DNA of 64,000 bases from Terriglobia bacterium (GTDB taxonomy: Bacteria; Acidobacteriota; Terriglobia; Terriglobales; Acidobacteriaceae), in assembly GCA_032252755.1 (NCBI GenBank), contig JAVUPY010000024.1, forward strand, positions 181,104-245,103, read 5' to 3'. Shown piece after piece: positions 20,576 to 30,905 of this stretch. The notes beneath the pieces are model-generated. The model was not told where the DNA came from. It saw only the letters and a program-made list of their open reading frames with translations, and made no database searches. Every line of letters starts with the position of its first letter. The first letter of the stretch is position 1. The position numbers and the translations under genes are program-made.

Positions 20576-23500
20576 GTGGGGGCCAAGGTGGACTGGAAAA
20601 AAGCTCTCGGTTGGACCGCCGTAGGAATTCTGTCTCTGATCCTCCTCGTCGTAATTGCTGTCGCCATTGCGCTACACAGCTCTAAAGTCCACAACTACGT
20701 GCTCTCGTTACTCGAGCAGAAGGCCAGCACGGCTCTGAACGCGCGAGTCCAGGTACGTGACTTCACTCTGAACCTGCACAACCTCACGGTAGCCCTCAAC
20801 GGCGCAACCATCCAGACCCGGCCTGGCGATCCCAAGCCGCTCCTTACTGCCGATCGCGTCTACGCCGACCTCAACGTGATTTCCCTGCTGCGTCGCGAAT
20901 GGTATGTCAACAATATCGAGGTGCAGCATCCAGTCGTTCACCTCTATGTCGACAAGGCTGGCAACAACAACTTTCCGAAGCTGCAATCATCCGGCAGCAG
21001 TTCGAATACGAACCTGTTTCAACTCGGGATCCGTCACGCTCTGCTCGTCAACGGCGAGGTCTATTACAACGATCAGAAGCAACTCCTCAACGCAGACCTC
21101 CACGATCTTACGTTCAAGTCCAACTATGCCAACCAGGATGGCGGGCGCTATTACGGCGAACTAAGCTATCGGAATGGCCACATCCAATACGGACACTACG
21201 CTCCGCTCCCCCATGATCTCGACGCCAAGTTCGACGCCACACCAGCGCGCTTCCAACTCTCTCCCGCAGTGCTCTCCGTCGGCGGTTCCCGCGTCGATCT
21301 CTCGGCTACCGTCACCGACTACTCTGCTCCTAATCTCGACGCCAGCTACAACGCTCGCCTCGATCTCGGTGAACTTCGGGCCGCTCTGAATAGCCCCACG
21401 CTGCCCGTCGGCATGGTTCGCCTCGTCGGTACTGCAAAATACAAGAGCACTCCCGGCAGCACCACGCCACCACTGGACACAGCAGTCGTCAACGCAGCCC
21501 TCAGCAGCCCAGGCCTCGCGATACGCAACGGAACCACGCGCGCTGAGATTCGCGATCTTCACACTGAACTGAAGCTGGCGAACGGGAACGCTGTATTGGA
21601 AAACCTCCGCGCCAACGTTCTCGGCGGCTCCATTCTGGCCAACGCCACCATTCGTGACGTCTCGACCAGGAAAGACGCCCGCGTTCGCGCGACCTTGCAG
21701 AATTTATCCCTCGCGGACGCCGCCACGCTCATGGGGCCCGAGATGGCTCAGAACGTGAAGCTTACTGGTAGCGCAAACGCAACTCTCGAAGCGACCTGGC
21801 ACGGAAGCCTTCAGGATCTCAGGGCTCATTCGGACGCAACCCTGCAGGCGGGTGTCACTCCCGTCCACTCCTCCAATCCCATGACGGTTCCTCTTCAGGG
21901 AGTAGTGCACGCCGACTATGACGGCCGGACCAAAGCCATCACGCTCACTCAAACCAGCCTGCACACGCCGCAGACGACGATTTACCTGAACGGAACCGCT
22001 GGCGAACGCTCCGCGATGCAGATCCGCGCGCAAGCGAATGATCTATCGGAACTCGAACGAGTCGCTGAAGCCTTCCAAACTCCTAAGGCCGGTCAGACTC
22101 CGCAACCGATGGACTTGGCCGGAACTGCGAGTTTCAACGGCACATTGCGCGGTTCAACCTCGAATCCCACTCTTGCGGGGCAACTGGTCGCTTCAAACCT
22201 GCGCTTTAAGGGCACCCAATGGCGCTCTCTCCGAACCAACCTCCAGTTAAGCCCCTCGCAGGCAGCCTTGCGGAATGGCACTCTCGTTCCCGTCGGCCAG
22301 GGACGCATCGGCTTCAATGTTTCCGTGGGTCTGCGCCAATGGAGCTATACCTCGAGTAACCCCATCGCGGTCACGCTCAATGCCTCGAATCTGCAGATAG
22401 CGCAAATGAAACAGCTCGCGGCCTCGCAAGCGCCTGTCTCCGGCGTCGTGAACATCAACGTGAATATCCATGGCACCCAGCTAAACCCTATCGGGCACGG
22501 ACGCGTCACCCTCGCCAACGCGAAGGTCTACGGCGAGCAGATCCGTAACATGCAGATGCAATTCCAGGGCACCGGCCAGATCGTTCACGCCACCCTCGGC
22601 ATCCAGATGCCCGCCGGAAACACAGGTGCCAATCTCACTTATTACCCTAAGACCGAGAGCTATGAAGCCACGCTCCGCGCCATCGGATTCCAACTCGGCA
22701 AGCTTCAATCCGAAAAATTGCGCAGCCTGAAACTCGGCGGGGTCCTGAACCTCAACGCCAGCGGGCGCGGCACCATCAAGAATCCGGGATTGCAGGCGAC
22801 ATTACAGATTCCAACGCTGAACATCTCTGGCCAGTCCATTCAGAACGTGAACCTGCAAACTGCCGTCCAGAACCACGTCGCGAATTTCGCCTTGACCTCC
22901 GACGTCGTCAACACCTATTTGCGCGCCAAGGGCACCGTCGGCCTCACCGATGACTACATCGCAGACGTTTCCCTTGATACCGGGGCCATTCCCTTGCAGC
23001 CGCTCGTCGCCGCCTACATGCCGGCGGAAGCCGACCTGGTCACCGGCGAGACTGAATTGCATGCCGGCGTCCGCGGATCACTCAAGAACAAGTCCCAGCT
23101 GCAGGCTCAGATCGTCATCCCCACTTTGCGCCTGACTTACGGCAAGGACATCCAGCTTGCTGCAGCCGCTCCCATTCGAGCCGACTACACCAATGGTGTG
23201 TTGAGACTTCAGCCCGGCCAGATCACCGGCACTGGTACCAATCTTCGGTTCCAGGGTGTCCTTCCTGTTTCCGGAAATGCCCCGGCGACTTTAAGCCTCC
23301 TCGGCAACCTCGACATGCGCCTTGTGGAGATCTTCGAACCCAACATGACCACGAGTGGCCAAGTGGTATTTAACATCCGCTCAACCGGCACGATCGGCAA
23401 TCCCAATATTCAGGGCCAGGTGCGAATCGAGAACGCAGCCATGCAAAGCATCGGTACGCCCGTGGGCCTGCAGAATGCCAACGGCGTTCTCACCGTCAGC

Positions 23501-24541
23501 AACAATCGCATTGACGTCACCAGTTTCAAGGGCGAGATCGGTGGCGGAACCATTACCGCGTCAGGCGGCGTGGTGTATCGACCAACGCTGCAGTTCGATC
23601 TCGGCCTAAAGGCGAACGGAATCACTTACGTTTACCAGAACCAGGTGCGCGCCGGCGTTGATGCCGACCTCGCTTTTATGGGAAACAAGAACGCCTCCAC
23701 CATCACTGGCCGAATCCAGGTTGACCGTGTCTCCTTCACGCCGGACTTTGACATGACCAGCCTGCTCACCAGTAGCACCGGCATCTCGTCTCCGCCGGCC
23801 GCGGGCACATTCGCCGATACCGTAAAACTCGACATCAACGCACAGACCTCCCCGACCCTGAACCTCGTCAGCCAGACTCTCAGCGTTCGGGGAGGCGCCA
23901 ACCTGCACGTTCAGGGCACAGCATCGCAGCCTGTCATCGTCGGGCGCCTCACTCTCACCGGCGGCGACGTCATTGTCCGCGGCAACCGCTACGTCGTTCA
24001 GCAGGGAACCATCGACTTCGTCAACCCCAACCAGACCACGCCCGTTGTTAACGTCGCCATAAAAACTGTCATCGACCAGTACAACATCGCCATGCGCTTC
24101 CAGGGCCCCATCGACAAGCTCAACACCGTCTACACCTCCGACCCCGCTCTGCCGCCCGTCGACATCCTCCATCTGCTCGCATTCGGTACAACCACCGAGG
24201 CTTCGGCGGCCAACACAACTCCCGGCACTCTCGGCGCTGAGTCACTGCTCGCCTCCGGCATTACCGGCTACGGCTCCGGCCAGCTCGGGAAACTCGCGGG
24301 TCTGTCTTACCTTTCGGTCGATCCGGTGCTCGGACGCACCGGCCAGACTCCGGGCGCGCGCATTGAGATACAGAAGCGCGTCACCAGTAACATCTACGTC
24401 ACTTTTGCGACCGACGTGACCTCTACACAGCGCGAAGAAATCCAGGTGCAATACCAGATCAACCCACGCTGGTCGATCAGCGGCACCCGCGACCAGAACG
24501 GCGGCTTCGGCTTCGACGCCCGGCTGCACAAAAAGTTCTAG
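20576..24541 (+). CDS. tamB: Translocation and assembly module protein TamB (DUF490)
   Basis: The 1321-residue protein has one N-terminal membrane helix (VGILSLILLVVIAVAIAL), a very long beta-rich region of AsmA/TamB type, and a C-terminal DUF490 domain with GGDVIVRGNRYVVQQGTIDFVNP. TamB-like proteins span the periplasm and are linked to outer-membrane protein insertion and phospholipid transport. It starts at GTG 20576, 30 bases after the Omp85 gene, with no obvious ribosome binding site, which may mean coupling. Confidence 0.92.
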   Translation: MGAKVDWKKALGWTAVGILSLILLVVIAVAIALHSSKVHNYVLSLLEQKASTALNARVQVRDFTLNLHNLTVALNGATIQTRPGDPKPLLTADRVYADLNVISLLRREWYVNNIEVQHPVVHLYVDKAGNNNFPKLQSSGSSSNTNLFQLGIRHALLVNGEVYYNDQKQLLNADLHDLTFKSNYANQDGGRYYGELSYRNGHIQYGHYAPLPHDLDAKFDATPARFQLSPAVLSVGGSRVDLSATVTDYSAPNLDASYNARLDLGELRAALNSPTLPVGMVRLVGTAKYKSTPGSTTPPLDTAVVNAALSSPGLAIRNGTTRAEIRDLHTELKLANGNAVLENLRANVLGGSILANATIRDVSTRKDARVRATLQNLSLADAATLMGPEMAQNVKLTGSANATLEATWHGSLQDLRAHSDATLQAGVTPVHSSNPMTVPLQGVVHADYDGRTKAITLTQTSLHTPQTTIYLNGTAGERSAMQIRAQANDLSELERVAEAFQTPKAGQTPQPMDLAGTASFNGTLRGSTSNPTLAGQLVASNLRFKGTQWRSLRTNLQLSPSQAALRNGTLVPVGQGRIGFNVSVGLRQWSYTSSNPIAVTLNASNLQIAQMKQLAASQAPVSGVVNINVNIHGTQLNPIGHGRVTLANAKVYGEQIRNMQMQFQGTGQIVHATLGIQMPAGNTGANLTYYPKTESYEATLRAIGFQLGKLQSEKLRSLKLGGVLNLNASGRGTIKNPGLQATLQIPTLNISGQSIQNVNLQTAVQNHVANFALTSDVVNTYLRAKGTVGLTDDYIADVSLDTGAIPLQPLVAAYMPAEADLVTGETELHAGVRGSLKNKSQLQAQIVIPTLRLTYGKDIQLAAAAPIRADYTNGVLRLQPGQITGTGTNLRFQGVLPVSGNAPATLSLLGNLDMRLVEIFEPNMTTSGQVVFNIRSTGTIGNPNIQGQVRIENAAMQSIGTPVGLQNANGVLTVSNNRIDVTSFKGEIGGGTITASGGVVYRPTLQFDLGLKANGITYVYQNQVRAGVDADLAFMGNKNASTITGRIQVDRVSFTPDFDMTSLLTSSTGISSPPAAGTFADTVKLDINAQTSPTLNLVSQTLSVRGGANLHVQGTASQPVIVGRLTLTGGDVIVRGNRYVVQQGTIDFVNPNQTTPVVNVAIKTVIDQYNIAMRFQGPIDKLNTVYTSDPALPPVDILHLLAFGTTTEASAANTTPGTLGAESLLASGITGYGSGQLGKLAGLSYLSVDPVLGRTGQTPGARIEIQKRVTSNIYVTFATDVTSTQREEIQVQYQINPRWSISGTRDQNGGFGFDARLHKKF

Positions 24542-24550
24542 TGATGTATT

Positions 24551-24623
24551 AGGGCACGCCCCAGGCGGTCCTCAAGAGCCTGCCTCTTGGTTTTTTTGAA
24601 CTGGGGCTTTAGTCCTTGAGGTT
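24551..24623. repeat. Dispersed repeat, family C, degenerate copy
   Basis: The segment starts AGGGCACG and ends GGGGCTTTAGTCCTTGAGGTT, the same outline as the better-preserved copy at 35671-35735. A tamB terminator lies inside it. It is read as a decayed copy of that family. Confidence 0.5.
24573..24597 (+). terminator. Rho-independent terminator after tamB
   Basis: CAAGAG pairs with CTCTTG around the loop CCTGC, and seven T follow one base later. It is about 30 bases after the tamB stop. Confidence 0.7.
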
Positions 24624-24639
24624 CGTTGCTAAGATCAGC

Positions 24640-24966
24640 TCAGTGAAGAGTCACGATCGCCGGATGGTGTTCCCACGTCGTCTTTACATACTGAGTTCCG
24701 CGATTGTGCTCAAAATCGTGGAAGGCCATTCCGACAACATCCGCAGGCAGCGCCGGTGTCATTTCCTGCCCCGCGCCGCTGATCGTGCTCCCGTGTTGGG
24801 CCAGTGCGTTCTGCAGGTCCCGCCGCGCGCTGCAGTACGCGTTGTCGATTGGCACTTGCCCCGGAGTTTCCACGATCACACAATGAGAATGCGATGTGAA
24901 CGCGATTCGAAAGATGCACGTCGGTGCTGATTTCGATTGCAGAGTTCGCCCGCGGCTCCGGCCCAA
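24640..24966 (-). pseudogene. Probable gene remnant or small hypothetical after czcA
   Basis: An open frame of 108 codons abuts the czcA stop and can only start at TTG 24966, with no ribosome binding site. The residues are not random in feel (SHSHCVIVETPGQVPID, then VGMAFHDFEHNRG and ending TTWEHHPAIVTLH). The end reads like the C-terminus of a secreted protein of unknown function. I take it as the 3' part of a gene that lost its start, but a real short protein is possible. Confidence 0.35.
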
Positions 24967-27900
24967 TCACACCTGCAGCACGTCACCATCACGCGCCACC
25001 GTCTTGTAGAGCACCGGCGCAACAAAGAATCCGAGCAGCAATCGCGAGACCAGCCCCGCCACAATCACGATTGCGAATGGCCGCTGCGTATCTGAACCGA
25101 TACCCGTCGAAAGCGCTGCCGGCAATAATCCAAGACACGCCACCAGCGCCGTCATCATGATCGGTCGCAACCGCAGCAGCGCCGCTTCATAGGTCGCGCT
25201 TGTGATGTCCATTCCCTGCAAGCGCAGTTTGTTGATGTACGAGAACAGGATGACGCTTGTTTCCACCGAAACGCCCATCAGCGCAATCAACCCGAGCACG
25301 GAAGAAACACTCAGCGGCGTGTGCGTCAGCTTCAGCGCGATCAATGCTCCGACGGGTTCCGTCAGGACCACGTCCATCGCGATCACCAGCGGGAACTTGA
25401 AATTCCCGTACAGCGCGAACAGGATCATGAAGATCAGCAGCACTGTCAGGGGTCCAATAACCGTCAGCTGTTTGCGCGCCTCCACGAACAGGCTGTACTC
25501 GCCGCCCCAGTGCATCGTGTATCCCGGCGGCAGTTTCACCGTCTTTTTTACTGCGTCCTGCCCCGCATGTACCGCGCTCTCCAGGTCTCGTCCTTCGATG
25601 CTGTACTGAACACCGATGTAGCGCGAGTTATTCTCGCGGTAAATGAACGATGCTCCGTTCCCCTGCCGAATATCCGCCAGCGCTCGCAAGGGAATCTGCT
25701 GGCCATCCGGCGTACCCACCAGCAGATCGCCGATCTGTGTCGCGCTGCTCCGGAACTGCGGCTGCATGCGTACCACGAGATCGAACAACCGCTCGCCCTG
25801 CACAACCTGCGTCGCCGCCTGTCCGCCGACCGCCGCCTGTACCACCGCTTCAACATCCGAGACATTCACGCCATAACGCGCGATCTTGTCGCGATCCACG
25901 TCGATCAGCAGACTCGGCTGCCCAAGCTCGCGCACCACCGTCAGTTCCGTGAATCCTGGAACTGTCTCCAGGGTGTTCTTCACCTGTAGCGCCTTGTCCT
26001 GCAGCACTTGCAGGTTGGGCCCGAAGATCTTTACCGCCAGCGCGCTCTTCAAACCGGTCAGCGCTTCGTCCACCGCATCCTCGGCCGGCTGCGTGAAGTT
26101 GAAGATCACTCCCGGATAGGCCGCCAGCTTCTTCTGAAGCGAGGCGATCAGTTCATCCTTGGTCTTGATGTCGCCCGACCAGACCTTGTCGTTGTAGGGC
26201 CGCAACCCGACATAAAACTCGCAGTTGAAAAATCCCGTCGGATCCGTTCCGTCATCTGGCCTGCCAAGTTCCGACCCGACCACCGTCACCTGCGGATACG
26301 ACATGAGCAACTTGCGAACCTCTGGAGCGAATTTGCTCGCCTCGTCGAATGAAATCGTGTACGGCATCGTCGCGCGAACCCAGACCGCTCCCTCATCCAG
26401 GTGCGGCATGAACTCGCCGCCGATGAATGGAACCAGGGAAATACTTCCCAGGAAAATGGCAAGAGCCCCCACGATGGTGGTCTTCGGGTGGCCCAGGCAC
26501 CACGCCAGCCGCTTCGAATACCAGTTCTTCAACCAGTCGAAGACCTTGTTCGTATGCTCTTTCACGCCTTCTTTGAACCAGAACGATGCCAGAACCGGAA
26601 TCAACGTCAGCGTGAAAAGCAACGCTCCAATCAGCGCAATCGACATCGTGTCTGCCATCGGGTGAAACAATTTCCCAGACGGCCCGGTGAGCACATAAAT
26701 CGGCAGGTATCCCGCAATGATCACCGCTACCGAATAGAAGATCGGCCGGTCCACGTCGCGCGCGGCCTCTACGATCACATCCTTCAGGTGGTATTCCTGC
26801 CCTGCGCGCTCCGCCAGCACGCGATAGATGTTCTCCATCATCACCACGGTACCGTCGATGATGATTCCAAAATCGATGGCGCCAATCGAAAGCAAGTTCG
26901 CCGGAATATTCCGCGCATGCAGGAAAATGAACGCGAAGAGCAGGGCCAGAGGTATGGTCGCAGAAACGATCAGCGCCGCCCGCCAACTCATCAGGAAGAA
27001 AACCAGCACCAGGAAAACCAGGATCATGCCCCGAACCAGGTTTCCTTCCACCGTGTCCGTCGTCAACCGAACCAGTTCGCTGCGGTCGTAAAACGGATGA
27101 ATCTTCACATCCGGCGGCAGCACGCCGTGATTCAATTCCTCTGTCTTCTTCTCGACCCCTTTAAGAACGTTCTGCGCCTGCTCGCCACGGCGCATCATGA
27201 TCACGCCTTCAACAGCATCGTCATTATTCTGGAACCCAAACTCGCCCAGCCTCGGCGCGTGCCCAATTGCGACGTTCCCGATGTCCCGCACCCGTATTGG
27301 GGTCCCCTTGTTGCTGCCTACAATGACGTTGCCGATATCCTCCTGGTTCCGCACCAGGCCGATGCCGCGCACGTAATAGAACTGCCCGCCCTGCGAGTAG
27401 AATCCGCCTCCCGTGTTCGCGTTGTTGGCAGAGAGCGCGTTGATAACCTGTGGGACCGTCAGGTGATATCCAAAGATCTTGTTCGGATCGAGCAACACCT
27501 GGTATTGCATCGTGGTGCCGCCGAATCCGGAATCGTCCGCCACGCCGGGAACCGATCGGTACGCGCGCTCCACCACCCAGTCTTCAATCGTCTTCAGTTC
27601 CTGCGCCGTTTTGTCGGGACTTTCCAGAACATACCGGTAAACCAGGCCGCTCGGGCTGAACAATGGCGCCATGCTCGGCGTCACACCAGATGGAAGTTCC
27701 GCATCTGCCAGTCGTTCAAAAACCACTTGCCGCGCGAAGTACGGATCTACTCCCTCTGCGAACGTCATCCGCACGTCTGAAAGCCCGTACAGCGAAATCG
27801 AGCGCATCACCTGCATGCGCGGCACACCGTTCATCTCCAGTTCCAGCGGCAGCGTTACCAGACGCTCGACTTCCTCCGCCGCGTGGCCGGGCCATTGCGT

Positions 27901-28050
27901 GATGATCTCCACCATCGGCGGCGAAAGATCCGGGTACGCGTCCACCGGCATTTTCTGGAACGACAACACGCCGGCGACGCAAATTGCCGCCGTAATCATC
28001 AGCACCAGGAAGCGCTGATTGAGTGCAAATTGAACGATGCGATGAATCAT
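24967..28050 (-). CDS. czcA: Heavy-metal efflux RND transporter (CzcA family)
   Basis: The 1027-residue inner-membrane pump has the RND layout, with two sets of membrane helices and two large periplasmic loops. IGAIDFGIIIDGTVVMMENIYR in helix 4 has the DFGxxxDG motif of divalent-cation pumps (Zn, Co, Ni, Cd), unlike the Cu/Ag CusA type. It uses proton flow to export metal through the adaptor and outer-membrane partner encoded just upstream in the operon. Order is czcC-czcB-czcA. No metal-responsive regulator is visible nearby. Confidence 0.93.
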   Translation of the reverse strand: MIHRIVQFALNQRFLVLMITAAICVAGVLSFQKMPVDAYPDLSPPMVEIITQWPGHAAEEVERLVTLPLELEMNGVPRMQVMRSISLYGLSDVRMTFAEGVDPYFARQVVFERLADAELPSGVTPSMAPLFSPSGLVYRYVLESPDKTAQELKTIEDWVVERAYRSVPGVADDSGFGGTTMQYQVLLDPNKIFGYHLTVPQVINALSANNANTGGGFYSQGGQFYYVRGIGLVRNQEDIGNVIVGSNKGTPIRVRDIGNVAIGHAPRLGEFGFQNNDDAVEGVIMMRRGEQAQNVLKGVEKKTEELNHGVLPPDVKIHPFYDRSELVRLTTDTVEGNLVRGMILVFLVLVFFLMSWRAALIVSATIPLALLFAFIFLHARNIPANLLSIGAIDFGIIIDGTVVMMENIYRVLAERAGQEYHLKDVIVEAARDVDRPIFYSVAVIIAGYLPIYVLTGPSGKLFHPMADTMSIALIGALLFTLTLIPVLASFWFKEGVKEHTNKVFDWLKNWYSKRLAWCLGHPKTTIVGALAIFLGSISLVPFIGGEFMPHLDEGAVWVRATMPYTISFDEASKFAPEVRKLLMSYPQVTVVGSELGRPDDGTDPTGFFNCEFYVGLRPYNDKVWSGDIKTKDELIASLQKKLAAYPGVIFNFTQPAEDAVDEALTGLKSALAVKIFGPNLQVLQDKALQVKNTLETVPGFTELTVVRELGQPSLLIDVDRDKIARYGVNVSDVEAVVQAAVGGQAATQVVQGERLFDLVVRMQPQFRSSATQIGDLLVGTPDGQQIPLRALADIRQGNGASFIYRENNSRYIGVQYSIEGRDLESAVHAGQDAVKKTVKLPPGYTMHWGGEYSLFVEARKQLTVIGPLTVLLIFMILFALYGNFKFPLVIAMDVVLTEPVGALIALKLTHTPLSVSSVLGLIALMGVSVETSVILFSYINKLRLQGMDITSATYEAALLRLRPIMMTALVACLGLLPAALSTGIGSDTQRPFAIVIVAGLVSRLLLGFFVAPVLYKTVARDGDVLQV

Positions 28051-28080
28051 GGAAGGTCCAGGGGCCTTTGCTCTTTCTGA

Positions 28081-29241
28081 TTACTGGAGCGAATTCTGGA
28101 ACTGCAGGAACAGGCTCCCATCCGCCACCACGCGATCCCCCGGATTCAATCCGGAAACGATCTGCGTTTTCCCATTGCTGCTCTCGCCCACCTTTACCAG
28201 CCGCTCTCCAAACTTGTTCTCGCCCTGGTTGACGTAAACGAAAGGCTCATTGTCGTTGTTCCGCAGCACCGCCGAGTCCGGAACCGCCAGCGCATCCTTA
28301 ATCGTGCCGGCGTGCAGCACCACGTTCACGTACATATCTTTCTTCAGCTTTTCCTGCGGATTCGGCGTCACAACACGTGCCTGCAGCGTACGCGTGTTCG
28401 GGTCCAGCGCCGCGCCGATGTACGAAATCTTCCCCGTGAAAATATCCGGATACGCGTCAGTCTTGATTTTCGCGACATCTCCCACGTGCACCGCCGCCAA
28501 GTCCTGCTGGTACACGTTCACCATCACCCAAACCGTGTGCATGTTCGAAATGGTGAAGCACTGCGTGTTTCCGCCCTGCAACAGTTGTCCCGGCGCGACC
28601 TGGCGGTCGACCACTTCGCCCGAAATCGGCGCCGACACCGGCACCTCCGGGCTCTGAGATTTCGTAAGAGCTGCCGGATCAGTGATACCGACAATTCGCA
28701 GCGACTGCTCCGCCGCTTCCAAATCCGCCTGCGCCTGGATCTCCGCCGACTGCGCCGCCTCATAATCGCGCTCGGATACGGCCTTGTGCTGATACAGATC
28801 CTGCGCGCGCACATAGTTCTTGTGCGCCAATGCGTGCGCGTCGTTCGCTTTGATATAGTTCGATCGCAATTGCGCGAAATCCGGGCTGCTCACGTAAAGC
28901 ATCGGCTGTCCCGCGCGAACCACCTGCCCCGGAACCACCACGATCCGTCCCACCGGGCCGCTCACCTGCGAGATCACCGGCGTCGTCGTGAACCCGTTGT
29001 AAGCCACCGAACCCGGCAGTCGCAGCACTCTCTCCAGTGACGTCGGTTCTACGGTGTAAATGCCAAGGTGCGAAAGTTGGTCTTGCGGAACGCTGAATAG
29101 CCTCGCCTGGTCGCCCGCTTTTTTCGAAGCCGCATCCACCTTGTCGCTGTCATTCGAGCACGCCAGGGCAAGCGCGGCCACTAGCACCGCAAGCAACGCC
29201 GCCACGTGCTTTCGCTTCAGCCCGAATCTCGATAAATCCAT
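28081..29241 (-). CDS. czcB: RND efflux periplasmic adaptor (CzcB family), lipoprotein
   Basis: The roughly 386-residue protein has a lipoprotein signal ending LALAC. A barrel-sandwich hybrid domain split by a helical hairpin follows (VPGQVVRAGQPMLYVSSPDF, then PISGEVVDRQVAPGQLLQGG), then beta-barrel and membrane-proximal domains (VPDSAVLRN, GLNPGDRVVADG). It links the pump to the outer-membrane channel. ATG 29241 overlaps the czcC stop (TGATG); a GTG three bases earlier is an alternative. Confidence 0.92.
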   Translation of the reverse strand: MDLSRFGLKRKHVAALLAVLVAALALACSNDSDKVDAASKKAGDQARLFSVPQDQLSHLGIYTVEPTSLERVLRLPGSVAYNGFTTTPVISQVSGPVGRIVVVPGQVVRAGQPMLYVSSPDFAQLRSNYIKANDAHALAHKNYVRAQDLYQHKAVSERDYEAAQSAEIQAQADLEAAEQSLRIVGITDPAALTKSQSPEVPVSAPISGEVVDRQVAPGQLLQGGNTQCFTISNMHTVWVMVNVYQQDLAAVHVGDVAKIKTDAYPDIFTGKISYIGAALDPNTRTLQARVVTPNPQEKLKKDMYVNVVLHAGTIKDALAVPDSAVLRNNDNEPFVYVNQGENKFGERLVKVGESSNGKTQIVSGLNPGDRVVADGSLFLQFQNSLQ

Positions 29242-30494
29242 CACGGCAAATTCCTCATTCCAACCGCCTCTCGGACCTGCTCCACCGACAGCATGTAGTT
29301 CGCCAGTGCCTGCCGGTAGGCCAGTTGCGTTTGGCGATAACTTCTCTCCGCATCCAGCAGGTCGAGCAAACTCGCCGCCCCGCCCCGGTATGCGTATTCA
29401 CTTATGTCCCGCGATTCTTGCGCCTGCTTCAAGTATCCCGACGTGTAGAGTTGCACTACCTGGTCGCTGCTGCGGAACGTCTCGTAAGCGTTCGCGACAT
29501 CCGCCAGCGCCGTCTCCTCGGCAGCGGTCTGCGTGTAATTCGACTGGTCGATCGCGTACTGCGTACGCTTGATCTCTCCCTGGTTACGGTCGAAGATCGG
29601 GATTTCCATGTTGAAGAAGAACGCGCCCGTATTCACCCCAGCCACGTGCGAATAATTAAAGCTCGCATTCAGATCCCGTTTCCCATTCGCGATTTCCAGC
29701 GTGTGCTGGCTCTGCGCCAGCGTCACTCCTTGCTGGGCCGCCACCACATCGGGACGCTTCAGCGCGGCCACCTTCAGATCATCCTCGTTCAGTTTCAACG
29801 GCTGATATGCGAGGTCGCCAACCACGTCGTAATCGGGCGCCAGCGCGTCATATCCAATCAATTGTCGTAACGCCACCAGAGCCTGCGTCCGCGCAATCTG
29901 CGCCGCCGAGACATCTGTCTGGAACTGCAGCGTCTGCAACTTGATCTTCAGCAGGTCGCCTTCGCTGATGTCCCCGGCCTTGTATCGCTCCTGGCTGATG
30001 TTGACCGTGTCCTGGTAGCTCTTCAGCGCCTCGTTCGCAAACTGCAGGTTCGACTCCGCCAGCAGAACGCCGATGAACTGCTGCGCCACATTGAATGTCA
30101 GCGTCCGTTCGGCGTCCGCAATCTGCGACCTCGAAACCGCTGTCTGGTTCTTCGCCGCCTCTAGCCTATGCTGGCGCTTGCCACCTCGCTCCAGAAGATA
30201 GCCGACTCCGAGATCAAACTGCGCTGTGGTGTTGAAGTAGTCCGCGCTGAACTGGCTCGGCTGAAACAGCGGAATGAACTGCGTGTCCCACGAAAGCACC
30301 GGGTTCGGCCGCAAATTCGCCGTAATCTCTTCTGCCTGGCTTTGCGGAATCTGCGTCCGTAACGCCTTCAGCGTCGGACTGTGCGCCAGCGCCAGCGAGA
30401 TCGCCTCATCCAGCGAGACGCGCGACTTCGCTTGCGCCGCTACTTGCCCACAAAACAGCGCCATCGTCAGGCCCAAAACGACACCGAGCCTCAT
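29241..30494 (-). CDS. czcC: Outer membrane efflux protein (CzcC/TolC family)
   Basis: From ATG 30494 the protein has 417 residues with a signal peptide (LGLTMALFCGQVAAQA) and two OEP repeats with long coiled-coil helices, for example VSLDEAISLALAHSPTLKAL and YRGGAASLLDLLDAERSYRQTQ. It forms the channel for metal export. An upstream ATG at 30560 adds 22 polar residues before the signal peptide and is less likely. It is the first gene of the czcCBA operon. Confidence 0.9.
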   Translation of the reverse strand: MRLGVVLGLTMALFCGQVAAQAKSRVSLDEAISLALAHSPTLKALRTQIPQSQAEEITANLRPNPVLSWDTQFIPLFQPSQFSADYFNTTAQFDLGVGYLLERGGKRQHRLEAAKNQTAVSRSQIADAERTLTFNVAQQFIGVLLAESNLQFANEALKSYQDTVNISQERYKAGDISEGDLLKIKLQTLQFQTDVSAAQIARTQALVALRQLIGYDALAPDYDVVGDLAYQPLKLNEDDLKVAALKRPDVVAAQQGVTLAQSQHTLEIANGKRDLNASFNYSHVAGVNTGAFFFNMEIPIFDRNQGEIKRTQYAIDQSNYTQTAAEETALADVANAYETFRSSDQVVQLYTSGYLKQAQESRDISEYAYRGGAASLLDLLDAERSYRQTQLAYRQALANYMLSVEQVREAVGMRNLP

Positions 30495-30680
30495 ACTTTT
30501 TGCTTTTCTAGATTTTCCCACGCTGCTGTTCTGATTGTAACGGACAGGCGATAGAGGCATGTCACGCTTTTTATATAGAAATTAGTGCTGCCTTGGATTC
30601 CAAACACCAGCCGGCGAGAATAGTCGCGAAGTCCCCTAACTAAGCGCTCAAAACTACACCTTCGTGGCGTTCCGAGTCCC

Positions 30681-30827
30681 TCAATCGAACCACGCTGACC
30701 GATACGCGATCCACCAACTCAATATCCCAATCGGTATAGTCGCAATCAACGACCACATCAGTGGTAGCGTGAAATCGGCAATTAACCCCAGGATCAGAAA
30801 TACCGCCCAGAAAATCTTCTTCTCCAC
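30681..30827 (-). CDS. Small two-helix membrane protein
   Basis: From GTG 30827, preceded by GAGGG 5 bases upstream, the frame encodes 48 residues, starting MEKKIFWAVFLILGLIADF and continuing MWSLIATIPIGILSWWIAY. These form two hydrophobic helices. A longer frame to 30875 would begin inside a family A repeat and is unlikely. Function is unknown; similar short membrane proteins are common and easily missed. Confidence 0.6.
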   Translation of the reverse strand: MEKKIFWAVFLILGLIADFTLPLMWSLIATIPIGILSWWIAYRSAWFD

Positions 30828-30867
30828 TTCACCCTCAGTATTAGGCGTCCGTGGTGTTGAATATCCG

Positions 30868-30902
30868 TGCCCCACATCTGTCGTCGTTCACAGACGTGGG
30901 TC
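30868..30902. repeat. Dispersed palindromic repeat, family A
   Basis: CCCACATCTG and CAGACGTGGG form a 10-bp stem with one mismatch around a 10-base loop. TCTTCTTATT follows. The copy lies just past the stop of the ketosynthase and before the small membrane protein, both on the minus strand. Confidence 0.65.
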
Positions 30903-30905
30903 TTC

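Noticed and set aside
26401..27780. 459-codon open frame on the plus strand
   Set aside because: It lies entirely antisense to czcA. Its sequence is Arg/His-rich with no family resemblance, a usual effect of high G+C codon use in the real gene.
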